A stretch of 12,759 bases of DNA from an uncultured Collinsella sp. GTDB lineage: Bacteria; Actinomycetota; Coriobacteriia; Coriobacteriales; Coriobacteriaceae. The DNA lies in NCBI GenBank assembly GCA_900550735.1, contig URTD01000038.1, positions 1 to 12,759 of the forward strand, read 5' to 3'. Below, in pieces: positions 7,534 to 12,759 of this stretch. The notes under the pieces are model-generated. The model was not told where the DNA came from. It did not search any database and was given only the letters and a program-made list of their open reading frames with translations. The translations under genes and the position numbers were made by a program. The first letter of the stretch is position 1, and each line of letters starts with the position of its first letter.

Positions 7534-7575
7534 AACCGTCAACGGTTAAATCCTGTCGCTTTACCGATATTCGGT
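7534..7575. promoter_or_regulatory. Two ACCG...CGGT palindromes between the divergent genes
   Basis: AACCGT-CA-ACGGTT (7534-7547) and ACCGA-TAT-TCGGT (7563-7575) are perfect palindromes with the same ACCG/CGGT outer arms but spacings differing by one base. A further AAACCG lies at 7512-7517. They could bind a second regulator. No known site was recognised. Confidence 0.35.
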
Positions 7576-7602
7576 TTAAACAACTTTAAGAAATGCTATC
7601 GT
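7572..7602 (+). promoter_or_regulatory. gntR promoter with overlapping GntR operator
   Basis: The palindrome GTTTAAAC (7574-7581), followed by AACT, overlaps a -35-like TTTAAA (7575-7580). A 16-nt spacer leads to TATCGT (7597-7602), preceded by TGC as in an extended -10. The layout closely matches the ABC operon promoter at 8544-8575, which argues for autoregulation. Confidence 0.6.
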
Positions 7603-7637
7603 GCCTAGCCGGAAATAAATAATGTAGAGGTGAAACA

Positions 7638-8357
7638 ATGCCAAAAGCGATATACGAAGGAATCTACCGAGAAATACGCTCGCGCATCATTAATGGGACC
7701 TATGCGTTTCAGGAGATGCTGCCAACCGAAGCCGAGCTGACCGCGGAGTTCGGATGTACTCGCAATACCGTCCGTCGCGCCTTGGGTATGCTGGCCGACG
7801 GGATGTTTGTGCAGCCCATACACGGCAAGGGCGTGCGCGTTATTTGGCTTAAGGGCGAAACCGACATGTTGGGCGCACTCGAAGAGGTTGAGTCGTTTGG
7901 CGAGTTTGCAAAGCGCAACAATGCCGTTGCATCGACGGACGTTAAGTCTTTCGAACATCTGGTTTGCACCGAGCAACTCTCTCGTCACCTGGGCTTTAAG
8001 GTGGGCGAGGAGTTGATTCGCGTAGTGCGTGTCCGAAGCCTCAACGGCAACGCGCGCCAAGTGGACCATGGCTATTTTTTGGCGTCGATCGCCAAGGGCC
8101 TGACTCCCGAGATCGCGGCAGATTCTATTTACGGCTATCTGGAGCACAAGCGCGGTGTCAAAGTGATGGCGAGCCGTCGTACGGTGAGTGTCGAGCTCGC
8201 CAACGATGAGGACTGCAGCTATCTTGACCTCGGCAAATACAACTGCGTTGCCGTCATGGAGAGTCAGTCGTACACCTCGGATGGCATCTTGTTTGAGGTG
8301 ACGCACACTCGCACACACCCCGAGATCTTCCATTACCGCGTCAATTCCAAGCGATAG
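7638..8357 (+). CDS. GntR-family (HutC/TreR-type, UTRA) transcriptional regulator
   Basis: The 239-residue product has the normal length of a GntR/UTRA regulator. Residues about 5-70 are the winged helix-turn-helix, with LPTEAELTAEFGCTRNTVRR as helix-turn-helix and GKGVRV as the wing. Residues about 90-235 match the UTRA ligand-binding fold, with VRVRSLNG, HGYFLAS and a final EVTHTRTHPEIFHYRV. UTRA domains of this subgroup bind sugars, often sugar phosphates; TreR senses trehalose-6-phosphate. Whether this protein binds that ligand is unknown. AGAGGTG upstream of the ATG supports the start. It lies between the divergent PTS-HAD gene and the downstream ABC operon, with GTnTAnAC-like sites in front of all three. 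It most likely represses all three and itself. Confidence 0.9.
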   Translation: MPKAIYEGIYREIRSRIINGTYAFQEMLPTEAELTAEFGCTRNTVRRALGMLADGMFVQPIHGKGVRVIWLKGETDMLGALEEVESFGEFAKRNNAVASTDVKSFEHLVCTEQLSRHLGFKVGEELIRVVRVRSLNGNARQVDHGYFLASIAKGLTPEIAADSIYGYLEHKRGVKVMASRRTVSVELANDEDCSYLDLGKYNCVAVMESQSYTSDGILFEVTHTRTHPEIFHYRVNSKR

Positions 8358-8395
8358 CCGGCTAGCTCGCAGCCTGACGAGACTCATGGCCTCAA

Positions 8396-8450
8396 AGAGA
8401 AAACGCCCGGTCAAACCGACGGTACATCGGCTTGACCGGGCGTTTTCTCT
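8396..8450. terminator. Strong, probably bidirectional terminator after gntR
   Basis: A perfect 19-bp inverted repeat (8396-8414 with 8432-8450) has GC-rich centre GCCCGGTCAA/TTGACCGGGC, an outer A-rich left arm and a T-rich right arm (GTTTTCTCT). CCGA/TCGG pair inside the loop. It separates gntR from the ABC operon. Confidence 0.85.
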
Positions 8451-8468
8451 GCATTAGATAACAAATAA

Positions 8469-8480
8469 TTGTTTATACAA
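8469..8480 (+). promoter_or_regulatory. Upstream GntR operator of the ABC operon
   Basis: TTGTTTATACAA contains GTTTATAC, an exact match to the HutC-type GTnTAnAC pattern. From memory it is very close to the Bacillus TreR operator. Its centre lies 75 bp upstream of that of the second site at 8544-8555. The overlapping inverted repeats AACTTG...CAAGTT follow at 8481-8500. Confidence 0.55.
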
Positions 8481-8543
8481 AACTTGTCAAGTATCAAGTT
8501 GAAATTACCGTTCACCGAAGTTTTTCTACCGCTCTAGTAATAC

Positions 8544-8575
8544 TTGTTCAAACAACTAGCCAAATAGCGTATCGT
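8544..8575 (+). promoter_or_regulatory. ABC operon promoter with overlapping operator
   Basis: TTGTTCAAACAA (8544-8555) is a palindrome one base off GTnTAnAC. Its TTCAAA (8547-8552) can serve as -35, with a 17-nt spacer to TATCGT (8570-8575). The sequence GTTYAAACAACT...AAAT.GC(G)TATCGT is shared with the gntR promoter. A second -10-like TAGTAAT lies at 8535-8541. Confidence 0.6.
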
Positions 8576-8589
8576 TCAAATCAGCAAAA

Positions 8590-8640
8590 GGGGCAAAGTC
8601 CCCGAGCCAATCTCCGAAGGCGGCGGCAAAGGGTGCCGCC
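8590..8640 (+). promoter_or_regulatory. Leader hairpins before the substrate-binding protein gene
   Basis: Two small hairpins lie in the likely 5' leader: GGGG-CAAAGT-CCCC (8590-8603) and GGCGGC-AAAGGGT-GCCGCC (8622-8640). The second ends 8 nt before the ribosome site and carries AAAGGG in its loop. They may stabilise the mRNA or affect ribosome access. No riboswitch was recognised. Confidence 0.4.
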
Positions 8641-8663
8641 ACGGTGTGAAAGGGTGGATTGTA

Positions 8664-9980
8664 ATGAAGAACGAAATGAGCAGAAGGCAGTTCCTGGGCT
8701 TTGCTGGTTCCGCGGCTGCAGTTCTTGGTCTGGGCCTCGTGGGTTGCGGTGGTTCTGCCGGCTCCGGCTCCTCTGCTTCTGGTGACGCTGCCGAGGTCTA
8801 CTTCCTCCAATTCAAGCCCGAGGTCGACAAGGAGTGGAAGGAGATCGCCAAGGCCTATAAGAAGGAGAAGGGCGTCGAGGTCAAGATCGTGACCGCCGCT
8901 TCCAACACCTACGAGGAGAAGCTTAAGTCCGAGATGTCCAAGAGCTCCGCTCCGACCCTGTTCCAGGTCAACGGCCCCACCGGTCTTAAGAACTGGAAGG
9001 ATTACTGCGCCGACCTGTCCGATACCAAGCTCCGCGGTGAGCTCATTGACGACTCCCTGGCTCTGCAGTCCGACGGCAAGGATGTGTGCATCGACTGGGT
9101 CCAGGAGAGCTTCGGCATCATCTACAACAAGCAGCTGCTCGAGAAGGCTGGCTACAAGGCCGAGGACATCAACTCCTTCGACAAGCTGAAGGCTTGTGCC
9201 GATGACATCCAGGCCCGCAAGGACGAGCTTGGTGTCGAGGGTGCCTTCACTTCCGCCGGCATGGACGACTCCTCCAGCTGGCGCTACACCACCCACCTTG
9301 CCAACATGCCGCTCTACTACGAGTTTGAGAAGGAGCACAACCAGGAGGACGACGAGATCAAGGGTGAGTTCCTCGACAACTACAAGCAGATCTTCGACCT
9401 GTACATCACCGACTCCACCTGCGATCCTTCGCAGCTTGCTTCCAAGACCGGCGACGACGCCACCAACGAGTTCGCAACCGGCAAGGCCGTCTTCTACCAG
9501 AACGGCTCTTGGGCCTACTCTGACCTCGTCAAGGCCGGCATGACCGACGATCAGATTGGCATGATGCCGATCTACATCGGTGTTGACGGCGAGGAGAACC
9601 AGGGCCTGTGCTCCGGCGGCGAGAACTACTGGTGCGTCAGTTCCCAGGCTTCCGAGGATGCCCAGAAGGCCACCGAGGACTTCATGTATTGGTGCGTCAC
9701 CGCTGACACCCCGACCAGCATCATCGCCGACAAGATGGGTCTGACCGCTCCGTTCAAGAGCGCCAAGGAGACCACCAACGTCTTCTCGCAGCAGGCCGTT
9801 GCCATGGCCAAGGACGGCAAGAAGACCGTCGCTTGGGACTTCGTCTACATTCCCTCCGAGGAGTGGAAGAAGAACCTCAAGCAGGCTCTGATTGCCTACG
9901 CTGCCGATAACAGCAAGTGGGACGGCGTCAAGAACGCCTTCGTCGATGGCTGGAAGACCGAGAAGGCCGCTTCCGAGTAA
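8664..9980 (+). CDS. Sugar ABC transporter substrate-binding lipoprotein (CUT1, MalE-like)
   Basis: The 438-residue product begins with a twin-arginine signal SRRQFLG (R7, R8), a hydrophobic stretch and a lipobox LVGC with C28 as the lipid anchor. It should be exported folded by Tat and tethered outside the membrane. A Gly/Ser-rich tether precedes the binding domain. Family marks are the N-terminal pattern of solute-binding family 1 (EWKEIAKAYKKEKGVEVKI), the ligand-lobe region WVQESFGIIYNKQLLEKAG, a GKAVFYQNGSWA motif and a C-terminal EEWKKNLKQALI. The ATG at 8664 is chosen because GAAAGGGTGG lies 6 nt upstream; a GTG at 8646 would run through that site. Codon choice is strongly biased to C- or G-ending codons (AAG, GAG, GAC), suggesting high expression. 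It heads the ABC operon and is followed by a stable hairpin. Substrate not determinable; an oligosaccharide is likely. Confidence 0.93.
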   Translation: MKNEMSRRQFLGFAGSAAAVLGLGLVGCGGSAGSGSSASGDAAEVYFLQFKPEVDKEWKEIAKAYKKEKGVEVKIVTAASNTYEEKLKSEMSKSSAPTLFQVNGPTGLKNWKDYCADLSDTKLRGELIDDSLALQSDGKDVCIDWVQESFGIIYNKQLLEKAGYKAEDINSFDKLKACADDIQARKDELGVEGAFTSAGMDDSSSWRYTTHLANMPLYYEFEKEHNQEDDEIKGEFLDNYKQIFDLYITDSTCDPSQLASKTGDDATNEFATGKAVFYQNGSWAYSDLVKAGMTDDQIGMMPIYIGVDGEENQGLCSGGENYWCVSSQASEDAQKATEDFMYWCVTADTPTSIIADKMGLTAPFKSAKETTNVFSQQAVAMAKDGKKTVAWDFVYIPSEEWKKNLKQALIAYAADNSKWDGVKNAFVDGWKTEKAASE

Positions 9981-10011
9981 GCAGTTGCTGCCCAAGCTAT
10001 CTGATTAGCGA

Positions 10012-10047
10012 CAGGGGGCGGGCAGACGTTGGTTTGCCCGCCCCCTG
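10012..10047 (+). terminator. Intercistronic hairpin between binding-protein and permease genes
   Basis: CAGGGGGCGGGCA (10012-10024) pairs perfectly over 13 bp with TGCCCGCCCCCTG (10035-10047), loop 10 nt. No T-run follows, and the permease ribosome site is 6 nt later. It probably stabilises the 5' mRNA or partly attenuates transcription, making more binding protein than permease, as in other sugar ABC operons. Confidence 0.75.
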
Positions 10048-10067
10048 CATATTGAAAGGACCCTTTT

Positions 10068-10922
10068 ATGGGCAAAGCACTCAAGCGCTGGTGGCCGCTC
10101 TTTATGCTGCCCACGTGCCTGGCGTTTATGATCGGGTTCGTGATCCCTTTTATCCAGGGCTTCTATCTCTCGTTCTGCCAGTTTATTATCATTAGTAACG
10201 CGCACTTTGTCGGTATCGAGAACTACGTGCGCGCGCTGTCCGATCCGCAGTTCTCCACGTCGTTCTTCTTTACCGTGGCGTTTGCCTTCCTGTCGACGGT
10301 GCTCATCAACGTGATCGCCCTGGCCATTGCGCAGGCGCTCACCCGCAAGGCGCTCAAAGGCACCAACATCTTCCGTACGATCTTCTTTATGCCTAACCTG
10401 ATCGGCGGCATCGTGCTGGGCTACATTTGGCAGATTCTGATCAACTGCCTGCTCTCCAACGTGGGCGCCCAGCTCATCGCTCTTAACTCTGCTGCTGGCT
10501 TCTGGGGCCTTATCATCCTGACCCTGTGGCAGCAGGTCGGCTACATGATGATCATCTACATCGCTGGTCTGCAGTCCATTCCGTCCGACTACATCGAGGC
10601 CGCCAAGGTCGACGGCGCTACGGCATGGCAGACGTTTTGGAAGGTTAAGATCCCTAACCTGATGCCGACCATCACCATCTGCCTGTTCCTGTCCATCACC
10701 AACGGCTTTAAGCTGTTCGACCAGAACCTCGCCCTTACCGGCGGCGCCCCCGCGCACTCCACCGAGATGCTCGCCCTGAACATCTACAACACGTTCTATT
10801 CGCGTGCCGGTATCGCATGGCAGGGCATTGGTCAGGCCAAGGCGGTTATCTTCTGCATCCTGGTCGTGGCCATCTCCATGATCCAGCTTAAGGCCACGAG
10901 GTCCAAGGAGGTGCAGCAGTAA
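10068..10922 (+). CDS. Sugar ABC transporter permease (MalF/UgpA-like)
   Basis: This 284-residue inner-membrane protein has about six hydrophobic segments (near residues 8-32, 65-90, 103-127, 145-168, 200-220 and 260-280). The cytoplasmic coupling loop carries the family EAA motif: IEAAKVDGA at 176-184, then WKVKIPNLMP. This loop docks the ATPase. Length is that of UgpA-type permeases, without the long N-terminal extension of enterobacterial MalF. The start is supported by GAAAGGA before the ATG. The gene overlaps the next one by one base (TAATG), so the two permeases are translationally coupled and should form the heterodimeric channel. Confidence 0.93.
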   Translation: MGKALKRWWPLFMLPTCLAFMIGFVIPFIQGFYLSFCQFIIISNAHFVGIENYVRALSDPQFSTSFFFTVAFAFLSTVLINVIALAIAQALTRKALKGTNIFRTIFFMPNLIGGIVLGYIWQILINCLLSNVGAQLIALNSAAGFWGLIILTLWQQVGYMMIIYIAGLQSIPSDYIEAAKVDGATAWQTFWKVKIPNLMPTITICLFLSITNGFKLFDQNLALTGGAPAHSTEMLALNIYNTFYSRAGIAWQGIGQAKAVIFCILVVAISMIQLKATRSKEVQQ

Positions 10923-11761
10923 TGAAACGCGATAAGGTTATCAACCGCGCGCTCTCGATTTTCTTTACGATCCTGTCGCTCGCGTGGATCTACCCCGTGT
11001 TCATGATTGCGCTTAATTCTTTTAAGAAAGCGACCGCAATCAGCACCACCACGGCATTCGATCTGCTCACGCCCGAGACGTTCAACGGCCTCGCAAACTA
11101 CATGCACGCCCTTAACGAGCAGGGCTTTGCCTCGGCATTTATGTACTCGCTCATCATCACGGTCACGTCGGTCGTGCTGATCTTGGTGTGCTGCTCCATG
11201 TGCGCTTGGTACGTGGTTCGTGTCAACAACAAGATCTCGAACTTCTTCTATTACCTGTTCGTGTTCTCGATGGTCGTGCCGTTCCAGATGCTCATGTTCA
11301 CGCTGTCCAATTTGGCGGACCGCATCGGCTTTAACACGCCGTTCAACATCTGCTTTATCTATCTGGGCTTTGGCGCGGGCCTGGCGGTCTTTATGTTCGC
11401 CGGCTTTGTAAAGAACATCCCGCTCGAGATCGAGGAGGCGGCCATGATCGACGGCTGCAACCCGGTCCAGGTGTTCTTTAAGATTGTCCTTCCCATCATG
11501 AAGCCCACCTATCTTTCGGTCGGCATTCTCGAGACCATGTGGGTCTGGAACGACTACCTGCTGCCCTACCTTACGCTCGACTCCACCAAGTACAAGACCA
11601 TTCCTATCTTGATCCAGTACTTCCGCGGCGGCTACGGCCACGTCGAGCTCGGCCCCATGATGGCCTGCATCATGATGGTCGTTATCCCCATCGTCATCAT
11701 GTACATCCTCTGCCAGAAGTACATCATCGACGGTGTGGTGGCAGGTGCCGTCAAGGGCTGA
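10922..11761 (+). CDS. Sugar ABC transporter permease (MalG/UgpE-like)
   Basis: The 279-residue product is the second half of the channel. It has an N-terminal membrane helix (about 13-33), a periplasmic segment with NYMHALNEQGFASAF, then about five more helices. The EAA coupling loop is IEEAAMIDGCNPVQ (EAA at 172-174), followed by KIVLPIMKP. The C-terminus YIIDGVVAGAVKG is the typical MalG-family end. Its ATG lies within the TAA of the preceding gene and GGAGG-like sequence (AAGGAGG) sits about 8 nt before it. It is transported and regulated with the rest of the ABC operon. The partner pair and order (binding protein, F, G, K) are standard for CUT1 systems. Confidence 0.93.
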   Translation: MKRDKVINRALSIFFTILSLAWIYPVFMIALNSFKKATAISTTTAFDLLTPETFNGLANYMHALNEQGFASAFMYSLIITVTSVVLILVCCSMCAWYVVRVNNKISNFFYYLFVFSMVVPFQMLMFTLSNLADRIGFNTPFNICFIYLGFGAGLAVFMFAGFVKNIPLEIEEAAMIDGCNPVQVFFKIVLPIMKPTYLSVGILETMWVWNDYLLPYLTLDSTKYKTIPILIQYFRGGYGHVELGPMMACIMMVVIPIVIMYILCQKYIIDGVVAGAVKG

Positions 11762-11786
11762 TGCCGTAACTGTTTTGCAAGTTTTG

Positions 11787-11811
11787 GCGGCGTCCCTCAG
11801 CGCGGCGCCGC
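11787..11811 (+). other. Small GC-rich intercistronic hairpin before the ATPase gene
   Basis: GCGGCG (11787-11792) pairs with CGCCGC (11806-11811) around a 13-nt loop in the 68-nt gap between the second permease and the ATPase. GAAAGG of the next gene starts 5 nt later. It could tune ATPase expression. Confidence 0.4.
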
Positions 11812-11829
11812 GTATCGAAAGGTAAAGAC

Positions 11830-12759
11830 ATGGCCGAGATTGTTCTCAAACATGTTCAGAAGGTGTATCCCAACAACGAGTCAAAAAAGAAGGGCTTCTT
11901 TGGCAAAAAGAAGAAGACCGAGGAGAAGAAGCACAACCTCAAGGTTACCGAGGACGGTGTGCTCGCTGTAGAGGACTTCAACCTCACCGTTCACGACCAG
12001 GAGTTCGTCGTCCTCGTTGGCCCCTCTGGCTGCGGTAAGTCCACGACGATGCGCATGGTCGCCGGCCTGGAGGACATTACCTCGGGCGATGTGCTCATCG
12101 ATGGCAAGCGTGTCAACGACGTGGCGCCCAAGGACCGCGACATCGCCATGGTGTTCCAGAGCTACGCTCTGTACCCCAACATGACGGTGTACGAGAACAT
12201 GGCATTTACGCTCGAGCTCAAGAAGGTTCCCAAGGACGAGATCGACCGCAAGGTTCGCTCTGCTGCCGAGATTCTGGGCATTACCGAGTACCTCGACCGT
12301 AAGCCCAAGGCGCTCTCCGGCGGCCAGCGCCAGCGTGTCGCTATCGGCCGCGCCATCGTGCGTGACCCCAAGGTTTTCCTGATGGACGAGCCGCTGTCCA
12401 ACCTGGACGCCAAGCTTCGTAACCAGATGCGTGCCGAGCTCATTAAGCTGCGCCACGAGATCAAGGGCACGTTCATTTATGTTACTCACGACCAGACCGA
12501 GGCCATGACCCTTGGCGACCGTATCGTGGTCATGAAGGACGGCGTCGTCCAGCAGATCGCCACGCCGCAGGAGGTCTTCAACCATCCCGCGAACATCTTC
12601 GTCGCCGGTTTCATCGGCGTGCCGCAGATGAACTTCTTCGACGCCACCCTGTCCAAGAAGGGCGACAAGTACGTCGCCACCGTCCAGGGCAAGGACTTTG
12701 AGCTGCCCGCCGACAAGCAGGAAGCGCTCAAGAAGATGGACAAGATCCCGACCGACATC
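11830..12759 (+). CDS. Sugar ABC transporter ATPase (MalK/MsmK/UgpC-like), cut by window end
   Basis: The first 310 codons are present and the frame is open at the window edge; the family is about 360-400 residues long. Seen in order are the A-loop Tyr (VYPN, Y13), Walker A GPSGCGKST (64-72), Q-loop VFQSYALYPNMTV, signature LSGGQRQR (from 162), Walker B FLMDEP (D186, E187), D-loop SNLDAKLR and the H-loop His (YVTHD, H220). The start of the regulatory OB-like domain follows (FIGVPQMNFF). It hydrolyses ATP to drive the two permeases. Between the A-loop and the first core strand is an extra Lys-rich stretch of about 28 residues (17-43, with GFFGKKKK) that usual MalK proteins lack. The start has GAAAGG 7 nt upstream. 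In this family one ATPase often serves several importers. Confidence 0.93.
   Translation, partial: MAEIVLKHVQKVYPNNESKKKGFFGKKKKTEEKKHNLKVTEDGVLAVEDFNLTVHDQEFVVLVGPSGCGKSTTMRMVAGLEDITSGDVLIDGKRVNDVAPKDRDIAMVFQSYALYPNMTVYENMAFTLELKKVPKDEIDRKVRSAAEILGITEYLDRKPKALSGGQRQRVAIGRAIVRDPKVFLMDEPLSNLDAKLRNQMRAELIKLRHEIKGTFIYVTHDQTEAMTLGDRIVVMKDGVVQQIATPQEVFNHPANIFVAGFIGVPQMNFFDATLSKKGDKYVATVQGKDFELPADKQEALKKMDKIPTDI

Noticed and set aside
8556..9995. 479-residue minus-strand open frame, Leu/Val/Gly-rich
   Set aside because: It is the mirror of the binding-protein gene; its composition follows from that gene's codon bias, and it crosses the promoter region.
1..12759. CRISPR array, insertion sequence or prophage
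   Set aside because: No regularly spaced direct repeats, transposase, integrase or phage structural gene was seen in any frame.

Overview
The window looks like chromosomal DNA from a Collinsella-like member of the Coriobacteriia (gut Actinobacteria). This is inferred from the GC-rich composition (roughly 58-60% by eye), AAAGG-type ribosome binding sites, twin-arginine lipoproteins, a single-component MalK-type sugar ABC operon and a GntR/UTRA-controlled PTS. No marker gene fixes the species.

Left part (1-2475): one apparently monocistronic plus-strand gene encodes a winged-helix-like N-terminus, about 350 residues of charged low-complexity linker, and a C-terminal Toprim-like domain resembling DUF2220/JetD, the nuclease subunit of Wadjet anti-plasmid systems. 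No other Wadjet gene is in the window. A factor-independent terminator follows, then an unexplained ~105-nt highly base-paired element.

Middle (2476-7408): all genes are on the minus strand. In transcription order they are a PTS EIIC-EIIB-HAD phosphatase fusion, a polyprenyl diphosphate synthase, and a protein with two peptidoglycan-binding repeats and an unassigned C-terminal half. Just beyond the last gene is a broken tRNA-Gln(TTG).

Right part (7409-12759): a divergent HutC/TreR-type GntR regulator faces the PTS fusion across a 229-bp control region. It is followed by a sugar (CUT1) ABC operon: Tat-type substrate-binding lipoprotein, two permeases, and a MalK/MsmK-like ATPase cut by the window edge. 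Four GTnTAnAC-like palindromes lie in front of the PTS gene, gntR and the ABC operon. The gntR and ABC promoters also share the layout GTTYAAACAACT...TATCGT. The simplest reading is one GntR regulon with two uptake routes: a PTS that phosphorylates its sugar and may dephosphorylate it through the fused phosphatase, and an ABC importer. The sugar cannot be named from sequence; the regulator and PTS families suggest an alpha-glucoside such as trehalose or maltose.
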